Source of the DNA: Planctomycetota bacterium
Lineage (GTDB): Bacteria > Planctomycetota > UBA1135 > GCA-002686595
Assembly (NCBI GenBank): GCA_028278425.1
Contig: JANQEJ010000251.1
Span: 54,673-118,672 of the forward strand
Length of the DNA stretch: 64,000 nucleotides
Direction: 5' to 3'
Shown one piece after another: positions 34,808-43,045 of the stretch. Below the pieces are notes generated by a model. The model saw nothing but the letters and a program-made list of their open reading frames with translations, was not told the DNA's origin and did no database searches. The stretch's first letter is position 1. Every line of letters starts with the position of its first letter. The translations under genes were made by a program, and so were the position numbers.

Positions 34808-36601
34808 ATGAAGCTCCTGGCTCTCCTGTCCCTCACCCTGTTGTCCGGCGCTGCGGCGGCCGACGTTCTCGCTCCCGGGTTCCAGTCGAACGTCGTTCCC
34901 TACCCGACGGGGTTGGCGATCCGGACGCTCGACGACGGGACCCTGGTCACCTGCGACGGGCTGCTCGTCCAGCGTTGGCTCCCCTCCGGCGCGCTGATCG
35001 GCACCGTCGGGTCCTTTACCGTCGCCGGGCCGGTCGGAGCGTTCGCCGTCGCGCCGTCCCAGAACTTCGTGCTGGTCGGGAACTCCACCACCGGCGAGAT
35101 GATCCGCTGCAACGTGAACGGCGGACCGCAGAACTCCGCGGGGACCGTGCTGGGCAACTTCGACGCGGTGTTCCTGAACGACACCTTCGCGGTCGTGAGC
35201 GCGGCGCCCTGCGGCACCGACTGCGGCACCACGCTGGTGAAGCTGAGCGCGCTCACGGGCTTCCAGACGAACCTCGCGGCGGTCGAGGGGGATCCGGGGC
35301 CGGTGGCGCTGGACTTCAACAAGAACCTCTTCTACGGCACGGTCGATCCGTCGCAGGCGGCGGACTCGACCGAGATCGTGCAGTTCGACGAGGCCGACGT
35401 GGACAACCCGCCGCCGCCGGCGTTCCAGGCCAACCAGGGGCTCGTGGTCATCGAGATCGAGAGCGTTCCGGCGGCGGGTAGCTGGACCCCGTCGACGACG
35501 TTCCCCGGCTTCACGGGAACCTCGTACTACCGCTGGGACGGTCCGGACCTCTTCAGCAACCCCGGGGTCGACCCCCTGATCTACCAGTTCGACATCACCG
35601 ACCCCGGCGACTACGAGTTCCACCTGCACAACCGCCACGAGGACCCGCAGCCGGACCAGGAGAACGACTGCTGGGTGAAGGTGGACAACGGCCCCTGGCT
35701 CAAGGTGTTCTCGAACATGGGCGCCGCGACGGTCGGCGTGTGGAACTGGCACAGCATCGCCGAGGACGGCGGCGGCGCGCAGTTCCAGGCCGAGTACAAC
35801 CTCGGCGTCGGGCGGCACACCGTCCAGATCTCGGGGCGCTCGAACGGCTTCAAGATCGACCGGATGGTGTTCTTCCGCGACTACGTGAGCGACGGGCTCG
35901 ATCTCGCGAAGCCCCAGTCCACCTTCGCTTCGCTCAACCTGTCGAACACGACGACGCTGGCCTGCTGCTTCGACGGCGCCACCGACCTCGTCTACGACAA
36001 CGAGGTCGACCAGTTCTTCCTCGCGGAGAACAACTCGGTCCTCGGCACGAACCGCGTCGTCAACGTCCTCAAGACCGGCGTTTCCGCCAACTACGTGATC
36101 GGCGACCCCTTCAACACGATCGCGAACCTGGACTTCACCCACGAGGACGACACGGGCGTCTACATCTCGTTCCAGCCGCCGAACAACGGCGAGCTCTCCT
36201 ACACGCGGACCGACGGCGGCGCGCTGAACGAGCGCCGAGTCCTGGAGCCCGCCCGTCCCGTTCTGAGCATCACGGGGCCGGGAGCCGCGACGGGGCTCGG
36301 CATCACGCAGGTGGCCGTCGACGGGGCCTTCCCCAACGGCGTCGTCCTGTACTTCTTCGCCGCGGCCGGAACGCTGGCCCCGTTCGAGTACCCGATCTTC
36401 CTGATGGGACTGCCTCTCATTCACACCGCGTTCCTCAGCGAGGTGAAGGTGCTCCCGCCGCCGCACATCGCCGATCCCACCGGCAGCACCAGCTTCGTCT
36501 TCAACAACACGCTGGGGACGACCGACGTCTTCGCCCTTCAGGCGGTGATCACCGACATCCTCGGCGAGGTGCTCGGCTCGAGCACCATCAACCTGCTCTA
36601 G
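34808..36601 (+). CDS. Secreted protein with CBM-like domain
   Basis: A 597-residue exported protein (signal peptide MKLLALLSLTLLSGAAAADV). The N-terminal about 200 residues read like propeller blades (TGLAIRTLDDGTLVTCDGLLVQRW, GALIGTVGSF). Residues about 215-360 form a carbohydrate-binding-like beta-sandwich: VVIEIESVPAAGSW ... YYRWDGPD ... YQFDITDPGDYEFHLHNRH ... DCWVKVDNGPWLKVF ... GRHTVQISGRSNGFKIDRMVFF. This is the pattern of CBM6/CBM35-like and GH115-C-terminal domains. A second blade-like region ends the protein. It probably binds polysaccharide or glycoprotein outside the cell. No enzymatic residues are visible. Confidence 0.75.
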   Translation: MKLLALLSLTLLSGAAAADVLAPGFQSNVVPYPTGLAIRTLDDGTLVTCDGLLVQRWLPSGALIGTVGSFTVAGPVGAFAVAPSQNFVLVGNSTTGEMIRCNVNGGPQNSAGTVLGNFDAVFLNDTFAVVSAAPCGTDCGTTLVKLSALTGFQTNLAAVEGDPGPVALDFNKNLFYGTVDPSQAADSTEIVQFDEADVDNPPPPAFQANQGLVVIEIESVPAAGSWTPSTTFPGFTGTSYYRWDGPDLFSNPGVDPLIYQFDITDPGDYEFHLHNRHEDPQPDQENDCWVKVDNGPWLKVFSNMGAATVGVWNWHSIAEDGGGAQFQAEYNLGVGRHTVQISGRSNGFKIDRMVFFRDYVSDGLDLAKPQSTFASLNLSNTTTLACCFDGATDLVYDNEVDQFFLAENNSVLGTNRVVNVLKTGVSANYVIGDPFNTIANLDFTHEDDTGVYISFQPPNNGELSYTRTDGGALNERRVLEPARPVLSITGPGAATGLGITQVAVDGAFPNGVVLYFFAAAGTLAPFEYPIFLMGLPLIHTAFLSEVKVLPPPHIADPTGSTSFVFNNTLGTTDVFALQAVITDILGEVLGSSTINLL

Positions 36602-36605
36602 CCGA

Positions 36606-36782
36606 CTAGCGGCCGGCCGACGCCTCGATCGCCCGACCCGATTGGGGCTCGGCCTCGACCTTCACGCTGAACTCGCCGTCGATCGAGAAGGTGCTCTCGT
36701 AGGTCGAGCCCGGCTGGTCGGGGTCGCGCTCCGTGAGCGTCGATTGGGCGAACGAGCCGTGGACCTCGAATGCGAACTCCAG
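36606..36782 (-). pseudogene. Truncated copy of the 3' end of the gene at 39093-40118
   Basis: The minus-strand frame ending at 36606 encodes a peptide matching the last about 50 residues of the protein at 39093-40118 almost exactly (GSFAQ-TLTERDPDQPGSTY, IDGEF, EAEPQSGRAIEASAGR). Both end at the same stop within an identical GCGGCCGGCCGACGCCTCGA context. The DNA is roughly 90 % identical over about 165 bp by eye. No start or signal peptide precedes it, so it is a broken duplicate. Together with the intact copy it brackets the gene at 36933-39050. Confidence 0.75.
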
Positions 36783-36932
36783 GCTGGGCCGAGTAGGTGA
36801 GTTCGCGCCGTGGCGGAGCGCACTGCCCAAGTTGTGAAGATTCGGGTGGAGGAGTACGTTACCTCGATTCCGCTATCTGTCCGGACGCTCCCGTTCGGGC
36901 GAACGATCGACTTGTCAGGGAGAGATACTCGC

Positions 36933-39050
36933 ATGCTCAACACATCGCGCCCTTTGGCGGCTGTGGTGGTCGCATTGGCCTCGGCGAGCGTTGCACTTGC
37001 CCAGGTCAACTCCAACAACAGCACCCTCAGCAACGGCGGTGACTTCATCTTCCTCTTCTCGAGCCCGAGCTCCGGTTTCACGGCCGGCGCCAACCCGCCG
37101 GACGTTGCGGGAGACTGGTACTACAAGGTGTGGGAAGGCGCCGGGACTCTGAATCACGTGACGGCCCTCGGTTCCGTCATGGAGGTCGACGGCTTCTACG
37201 AATCGCTCTTCGACACCTTCTGGGGCACCATCGGCTCGCCCGCTTCTTCTGCGCCGGATTTCTACGCGCGCACGCTCGGCCCGGCCGTCGCATCGACAAC
37301 GAACCCCGGTATCCTCGAGCCCGGCTTCGTCACCGCCGGCTTCACGACCGAGACCCTGGTCATCGTCGGCAACTCCGGCTTCGGCAACCCCTGCACGGTT
37401 GCTCCGTCGTTTTGCTCCCCCCCGGGCTCGACCTGCCCGCCCTCGGGCTTCGTGAACGGCTACCTGGTCGAGCTCAACTTCAGTAGCACCCCCGGCACGG
37501 GTGTCGTCCTCCCGGCAGACGGTACGTCGGCGTCCGACACGGCGCTGACCTACTTCGTCACGGGCGGCATGGTCGCGTCAGGCGGCCCTTGCGGTCTGGG
37601 CGATTACGGCCTCCAGGACGTGCACTCGACGGACGAGACGCAAGCAGATCTGGCGGGTGGTTTGAACATCGCCGGCGGATTCCAGCTTGGGGGCGGCGGG
37701 CCTCAGGCCGAGGGCGTGGCCTCGATGCTCGCAGCCAACCTGACCTTCCGCGATCGCATCGTGCAGATGCGCGCTTCCACGGCCGGCGGTTGCAGGGAAT
37801 TCGGTGACAACGGCGGCGGGGCGACCAACGGTCGGCGCCTGGCCGTGGGCAGCGGCCTCTCCACGATTGGCGTTGAGGTCCGCGACCTTGCGAGCTCGAC
37901 CACGCCGAACCTCACCGTCGCCGGGGCCTCTCTGGTCCCGATCCCGAACCCGGGGGTCCCCGTCTTCGGTCAGGCCAATCTGCTGGTCGTTCCGGACGGG
38001 CTGTTCTCGGCGACATCCGGTCTTTGGATGGGCGCCGTCACCCCAACGGTCTTCACCCTCACCTCGGAAGGCGCTTTCTCCGGGGTCCAGCTCCCGATCG
38101 CTTCAAGCGCCGCGGGGATCAACCTCAACACGCAGGGATTGGTCGTCGACCTGACGTTCCCGCCGGTGGATACATTTCGTAGCACCAACGTCGCCGGAAC
38201 CGTCTTCAGCTCTGCAGTCGGAAGTGGCGGCCCGCCGTGCCCGCCGTGCGGCAACCCCCCTCCCCCAGGATGCAGCCTGGCTTGCCCCACGGGTGTCATC
38301 GTCACGGCTGACGGTGTGGTTTCAGGTGCGGGGTTCGGCACGCAGTACGGCGCGGAATTCAAATACGAGTTCCTGCCCATGAGCCCCCTGTATTGTGTCG
38401 ACGTCCGCGAGGTCGTGACCACCGCCGTGGGAGCCGACGGCTGCGTCTGTGGTCTGCCGCCCACATTCATCAAGAACGTCGATCTCTGCTGCAACTCCAA
38501 TGCGCTGGCTGACCTGATCGCGAATACGGTTCACGCCACGACGCCAATGAACTGCACTTCGACGAGTACGCAAGAGCTCCAGTGCCGGGCAAAAGGCAGT
38601 TCGGATCCCTGGGTCACGTTCCACACGAACACGCTGATCTGGGGCGTGACGCCCAGCGGGAACATCGAGGTCACCGTGGTTCCTCAAGGAGCGCCGGCGG
38701 TCACGCAGACGCTGCCCGGCCCTCAATCCTGCAAGTGCACCGTCGGAGACGGCTCGGGGCCGGTCGGCTCCGGAATCCAGGTGGCGTGCATTGTCGAGAA
38801 CGACGGTCTGGCCGACGTCACCTTCAACTGGTCGGTGATCGCGATCGATGGCGGCGCGGACATCGAGATCGACACGGGCCTCTTCGGCAGCACTTCGGGC
38901 ACGAAGACGCTCTCCAAGGGGGAGAAGTTCGACCCTCCGATCGACATCGACATCATCTCCGGAGCCGTGGGCTCGACGGCGATCGTTCGCCTGATCGTCA
39001 CCGGCGACTGTATTGGGATAACGGAGGGAACGGTGACCGTGACGCCGTAG
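36933..39050 (+). CDS. Secreted cysteine-rich beta protein, unknown function
   Basis: A 705-residue exported protein. ATG 36933 is chosen for its AGGGAGAG ribosome binding site and signal peptide MLNTSRPLAAVVVALASASVALAQ, over the longer GTG frame at 36810. The N-terminal about 430 residues are beta-rich with a loose repeat. A Pro/Cys hinge follows (GGPPCPPCGNPPPPGC), then a Cys-rich region (VDLCCNSNAL, DGCVCGLPP, CKCTVGDG), and a final CARDB/Ig-like domain of about 90 residues (VACIVENDGLADVTFNWSVIA). Twenty or so Cys suggest an oxidised extracellular protein. Codon use is a little less GC-biased than its neighbours. It lies between a truncated and an intact copy of the same gene, so it may have been inserted. 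No family recognised. Confidence 0.75.
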   Translation: MLNTSRPLAAVVVALASASVALAQVNSNNSTLSNGGDFIFLFSSPSSGFTAGANPPDVAGDWYYKVWEGAGTLNHVTALGSVMEVDGFYESLFDTFWGTIGSPASSAPDFYARTLGPAVASTTNPGILEPGFVTAGFTTETLVIVGNSGFGNPCTVAPSFCSPPGSTCPPSGFVNGYLVELNFSSTPGTGVVLPADGTSASDTALTYFVTGGMVASGGPCGLGDYGLQDVHSTDETQADLAGGLNIAGGFQLGGGGPQAEGVASMLAANLTFRDRIVQMRASTAGGCREFGDNGGGATNGRRLAVGSGLSTIGVEVRDLASSTTPNLTVAGASLVPIPNPGVPVFGQANLLVVPDGLFSATSGLWMGAVTPTVFTLTSEGAFSGVQLPIASSAAGINLNTQGLVVDLTFPPVDTFRSTNVAGTVFSSAVGSGGPPCPPCGNPPPPGCSLACPTGVIVTADGVVSGAGFGTQYGAEFKYEFLPMSPLYCVDVREVVTTAVGADGCVCGLPPTFIKNVDLCCNSNALADLIANTVHATTPMNCTSTSTQELQCRAKGSSDPWVTFHTNTLIWGVTPSGNIEVTVVPQGAPAVTQTLPGPQSCKCTVGDGSGPVGSGIQVACIVENDGLADVTFNWSVIAIDGGADIEIDTGLFGSTSGTKTLSKGEKFDPPIDIDIISGAVGSTAIVRLIVTGDCIGITEGTVTVTP

Positions 39051-39092
39051 CGGATCCGTACGACCCAGGGAATCGAAGCGCTTCCTCCAGAC

Positions 39093-40118
39093 CTAGCGGC
39101 CGGCCGACGCCTCGATCGCACGACCCGATTGAGGCTCGGCCTCGACCGTGACGCGGAACTCGCCGTCGATGGTGAACGTGCTCTCGTAGGTCGAGCCCGG
39201 CTGGTCGGGGTCGCGCTCGGTCAGCGTCATCTGCGCGAACGAGCCGTCGAGCTCGAGCGACGCCACCTGTCCGGCCGCGAGGTTCCAGACCAGGTCGCCC
39301 TCGACCTCCCAGGTCTCGGTGACCGTGTCGGTCGCGTCGCCGTCGGTGACCGGGACCTCGCTCAGGTCGCCGGGCTGCGTCGTGACGCGTACCAGGGTGC
39401 CGGTGACGGAGCAGTGCGCGTGCTCGCCGTCCTCGCCGAGCTTCACGAGCGTGAGCTCGAGCTCGCCGGAGTGCTCGCGGCTCTCGATCTCCGGCAGCAT
39501 GTGCTCCGCCATCTCGGCCGGCAGCTCCCAGTGCAGCTCGCCGCCGGGGTTGAAGAGGATCTCGAGCTCGGCGCCGTCCACCGTCCACGTGTCGCCCACT
39601 TCGACGGGATCCTCGGGCAGGAGCTCCGCCAGCCCGAGGTCGGCCCGCAGGCCGTCGAGGAGGCTCGTTTCGCCGCCCTGCTCGTCGGCGAAGGCGCGGG
39701 CGAGCTCGCCGTCCTCCAGCGCGAAGCGCACGGTGCGGTCGGCGAAGGCCGTCTCGCCCTCGGAGGACCACGGGAACTCCTGCGTCTGGCCGTTCATGTC
39801 CATGCTCATCGTCCCGTCGTTGACCCACGTGAGCTCGTCGTAGCGGCGCAGCCAGGCGCCCTCATCGAAGGTCTCCGTGATCCCGACGACCTGGCGGTCG
39901 GTCATGTCGAGGTTGAGCTTCGGGAGGTACATCGACGGGACCTCGTTGCCGTCCATGGTCACCTCGAGCTCGCCGCCCTCGAGCGTGAGCTCGAGCTCGA
40001 ACGCGACGGTCCGCGAAGAGCCGGTCTCGGGGGCGTGGTGGAAGGCCACGCCCTCCCGCGTCAGCGGCGCCGCGGCGAGAACGAGGAAGACGGGGGTCAG
40101 GACGGGATAGGGGAGCAT
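39093..40118 (-). CDS. Secreted DUF6263-like/unknown beta protein
   Basis: A 341-residue exported protein. ATG 40118 is preceded by GGAGGACCCCG and begins the signal peptide MLPYPVLTPVFLVLAAAPLT. The mature protein is acidic, with alternating beta strands and Thr/Glu-rich segments (RTVAFELELTLEGGELEVTM, GDTWTVDGAELEI, GELELTLVKLGEDGEHAHCS). The sequence VEVGDTWTVDGAEL followed by an ability to rebuild strands recalls planctomycete DUF6263-like lipid-carrier-type proteins, but this is a weak resemblance. The C-terminal 55 residues are duplicated as a broken copy at 36606-36782. Function unknown. Confidence 0.72.
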   Translation of the reverse strand: MLPYPVLTPVFLVLAAAPLTREGVAFHHAPETGSSRTVAFELELTLEGGELEVTMDGNEVPSMYLPKLNLDMTDRQVVGITETFDEGAWLRRYDELTWVNDGTMSMDMNGQTQEFPWSSEGETAFADRTVRFALEDGELARAFADEQGGETSLLDGLRADLGLAELLPEDPVEVGDTWTVDGAELEILFNPGGELHWELPAEMAEHMLPEIESREHSGELELTLVKLGEDGEHAHCSVTGTLVRVTTQPGDLSEVPVTDGDATDTVTETWEVEGDLVWNLAAGQVASLELDGSFAQMTLTERDPDQPGSTYESTFTIDGEFRVTVEAEPQSGRAIEASAGR

Positions 40119-40290
40119 CGGGGTCCTCCGGGGTCCGGGAAAGCGGTTCAGGGGCTTGGTGAGGGGAAGGGGCGGAATCCCTCGCGCGATTGGCCGGATC
40201 TTTGGCGAGAAAGTGCGGCGCGGGCGGTGGACCGTCCTCCGGAGGCCTCCGGGCCCTCCGCTGGGTAGAATCTCGGTGGAACCGAGCTCG

Positions 40291-42144
40291 ATGACGTCCC
40301 CCCTCACCCCGCCGGCGCCGTTGCTGCGGCGCCTTTTGCTTACCCTCGTCGCCCTGCTCGCCGCCGGAGCCGCCGCCGCGGCCCAGGACTGGCCCCAGTG
40401 GCGCGGCCCCGAGGGGATGGCCTCCTCGGAAGCGAAGGGCCTGCCGGTGGACTTCGGCGGCGACACCGCCTGGAAGCTGCCGGTCAAGGGCAGCGGCATC
40501 TCCTCGCCGATCGTCAGCGAGGGCCGCGTCTTCCTGACCACCGCCTACGCCGGCCAGGTCGGATCGGTGGCGCTCGGGAAGGCGGCGGTGCCGGTTCTCT
40601 GCGGCCTGGGACTCGTCCTCGGCGTGGTCGTGCTCGTCCGGCGCAAGCGCGAGGGCGAGGTGCCCGCGTGGCTGCGCTTCCTCCTCGGGCTCGACGTGCT
40701 CGCGATCGGCCTCGCCACCCTCGGCTTCGCCGCGCTGGCGCTCGTCGCGGACTTCAAGCCGGAGACGCTCTGGCCGCCGGGCCAGCCCGGCGAGGCGTGG
40801 TTCTTCACCGGCGGCATCATCCTGGCCGGCCTCGTGGCGGCGATCGGGTGGTTCCGCGCGGGCTCGCCGCTGCGGCTCCTCGGCGTCCTCGTGTTGGGCG
40901 TCGTCGCCGCGCAGCTCTTCGCGGGCATCCCCGACAACAAGTACAGCGACCCGTTCAAGACCGAATACCGCCTCGTGATGATCGCTCCGGCGATCGCGGG
41001 CGGGCTCTGGTTCGTGCTGCTCTTTTTCCTCGCGCGCGGGCGCGACGCGAAGGGCGCGTTCCTGCCCGGTCTCGTCGGCGCGCTGGCGCTGGCGAGCTCG
41101 GCGGGCATCCTCTTCGGCGTCGTCAACTTCTGGCAGCCGAGCGCGGGGCTCGTGCGCGCGGTGCTCTGCTACGACCTGGCGACGGGGAGGAAGCTCTGGG
41201 ACACGCCGCTCTTCGTCGCGCCGGAGGAGCGCAAGTACCCGTCGAACTCCTTCGCCACGCCGACGCCGTGCGCGGACGGCGAGATCGTGTTCGCGGACTT
41301 CGGCTCGGGCTACGCGTGCCTCGACTACGACGGCAACGTGCTGTGGCAGAACACGGTCGACAACTTCACCGAGCTGACGCGCTACGGCGCGTCGACGTCA
41401 CCGGTGATGTTCGAGGACACGATCCTCCTCCTGCACGACAGCGAGATCAACCTGGGGCCGTCGTACCTCCGGGCGCTGGACAAGAAGACCGGCGAGGTGC
41501 TCTGGAACGTGGAGCGGCATTACGCGGCGAACTGCTACATGACGCCGCTTCTGATGCCGCGCGGCGACGACTGGCAGCTCGTCACCGTCACCTACCACAC
41601 GGTCGTCGCCTACGACCCGCGCAGCGGCAAGCGGCTGTGGGACGTCGAGGTGCCGATCCAGCAGATGGTTCCGGGCATCCAGTACGACGGCGACCTGCTC
41701 ATCGTGTCGGGCGGCTCGCACCTCGAGTTCACGACGTCGGTCTTCGAGCTCTCCGGAGAGGGCGTCGCCACGAACGCCGAGCTCCTGTGGAAGTCGCGCC
41801 GCGCCGTTCCGAACGTGGCGTCGCCCGTTCTGCACGACGGCCTCTTCTTCACGATCAACGACGGCGGCGTCATGACGTGCTTCGACCCGCGGACCGGCGA
41901 CGTCCACTGGAAGGAGCGCCTCGAGGGCATGTTCTGGTCCTCGCTCGCCGCCGGCGACGGGAAGGTCTACGCGGTGAGCGAGCACGGCACGGTCTACGTC
42001 GTGGCCGCACGGCCGGAGTTTGAGGTCCTCGGCGAGACCCAGCTCGAAGGGAAGTCCTTCGCGAGCCCCGCGATCGCCGACGGCCGCGTGCTGGTTCGCA
42101 CGAGCGACTATCTCTACTGCTCCGGCGGCTCCCAGACGCGCTGA
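40291..42144 (+). CDS. PQQ-like beta-propeller protein with inserted membrane module
   Basis: A 617-residue protein from ATG 40291 (upstream frame rejected as it lacks a signal). After a signal/anchor helix (residues 11-31) the propeller starts with DWPQWRGPEG and a first blade (ISSPIVSEGRVFLTTA), a beginning very common in planctomycete PQQ/BamB-like proteins. Residues about 97-280 then hold about six transmembrane helices (for example PVLCGLGLVLGVVVLV, LLGLDVLAIGLATLGFAAL). The propeller resumes at 290 (VLCYDLATGRKLWDT) with six more blades (LRALDKKTGEVLW, VVAYDPRSGKRLWDV, MTCFDPRTGDVHW). A periplasmic propeller tethered by a mid-protein membrane domain is the likely topology. Cofactor binding is not implied. 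Confidence 0.82.
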   Translation: MTSPLTPPAPLLRRLLLTLVALLAAGAAAAAQDWPQWRGPEGMASSEAKGLPVDFGGDTAWKLPVKGSGISSPIVSEGRVFLTTAYAGQVGSVALGKAAVPVLCGLGLVLGVVVLVRRKREGEVPAWLRFLLGLDVLAIGLATLGFAALALVADFKPETLWPPGQPGEAWFFTGGIILAGLVAAIGWFRAGSPLRLLGVLVLGVVAAQLFAGIPDNKYSDPFKTEYRLVMIAPAIAGGLWFVLLFFLARGRDAKGAFLPGLVGALALASSAGILFGVVNFWQPSAGLVRAVLCYDLATGRKLWDTPLFVAPEERKYPSNSFATPTPCADGEIVFADFGSGYACLDYDGNVLWQNTVDNFTELTRYGASTSPVMFEDTILLLHDSEINLGPSYLRALDKKTGEVLWNVERHYAANCYMTPLLMPRGDDWQLVTVTYHTVVAYDPRSGKRLWDVEVPIQQMVPGIQYDGDLLIVSGGSHLEFTTSVFELSGEGVATNAELLWKSRRAVPNVASPVLHDGLFFTINDGGVMTCFDPRTGDVHWKERLEGMFWSSLAAGDGKVYAVSEHGTVYVVAARPEFEVLGETQLEGKSFASPAIADGRVLVRTSDYLYCSGGSQTR

Positions 42145-42372
42145 GTCCGCTCCGGCTCGCCTTCATGCACACGAAGCGGTCGAAGGGCACGATCGTCAAC
42201 GCAACCTCGGTAGCGGGGAAGGGGTCGGCGCCTTCCCACCACAGAGACTTGTAGACCGCTGGGAGTATGCGGCCTAAGACTCGATGGCGGCGTCCCATCG
42301 CTCTCCCGTCGAGGTACGGCCTTCGGGCTCGGCGCTGGCGCTGCTGAAGGTGGGTTTCTTGCGACGAGGCAT

Positions 42373-42936
42373 ATGGGAATGAGACTATCGCCGGTGATTC
42401 TCGGGCTTGCGGTTTCGCTCGGGGCCTGTGTCCCGGCGCCCGGCGCCAAGAACGGTGTCGGAGGGGGCACCCACGCCGGTGGGATGTCGGTCGAGGTCTC
42501 GCAGGCGCTGTCGGCACTTCCGCTGCCGGTCATCGACTTCTATTGCCAGGGCAAGTTGAGCTCGGATGGCTGCACCCCGTCGTTGAAGGCGGCCGGTTCG
42601 CCGAGTGTGTCGGACCCGAGCCCCTTCACGGTCACGGCGGTGCAGGTCACGGCGACGAGTCCGGGGTCGATCGTGTACGGCTTTGAGTCCGCCGAGGTGC
42701 CCTTCCTTGGAGGAACGCTGTGCGTCGGGGGGAACCCACTTCTCTTCGGTCCACAGCAGAGCTCCGGGGGTAGCGGTCCGTGTGGAGGGTCGTTTTCGTT
42801 CGACTTCAAGCCGCTCTTCTTCGGCGTCCCCGCGCTCGTCGGGGTACCCGCCTATGCCCAGTACGGGTACTTGGATGTCCAGGACCCGTTCGGGTTCGGC
42901 ATGAGCAATGCGATTCGTTTCACCATCCAGCCCTGA
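42373..42936 (+). CDS. Small lipoprotein, unknown function
   Basis: A 187-residue protein with lipobox LGAC (MGMRLSPVILGLAVSLGACVP). The mature part has a Gly-rich linker and a compact beta domain (FTVTAVQVTATSPGSIVYGF ... LCVGGNPLLFG ... YGYLDVQDPFGFGMSNAIRFTIQ) with four Cys that could form two disulphides. No family recognised. The 228 nt upstream hold no credible gene. It is convergent with the BNR propeller gene at 43046. Confidence 0.7.
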   Translation: MGMRLSPVILGLAVSLGACVPAPGAKNGVGGGTHAGGMSVEVSQALSALPLPVIDFYCQGKLSSDGCTPSLKAAGSPSVSDPSPFTVTAVQVTATSPGSIVYGFESAEVPFLGGTLCVGGNPLLFGPQQSSGGSGPCGGSFSFDFKPLFFGVPALVGVPAYAQYGYLDVQDPFGFGMSNAIRFTIQP

Positions 42937-43045
42937 TCCACAACCAGCTCGTTGCCGTTAGCTGCGCCCGTTTCGGTCGCTGAGCCGGAACCGGGTCGCG
43001 CGACGCGCAGGCGAACGCCGCGGCGGTGCGGAGCGCCCTCGGGCG

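Noticed and set aside
42145..42372. Minus-strand frame reading LPAVYKSLWWEGADPFPATE, looking like a protein remnant
   Set aside because: Short, no start, no partner segment, and not matched to any family I know. It could be decayed coding DNA but cannot be supported.
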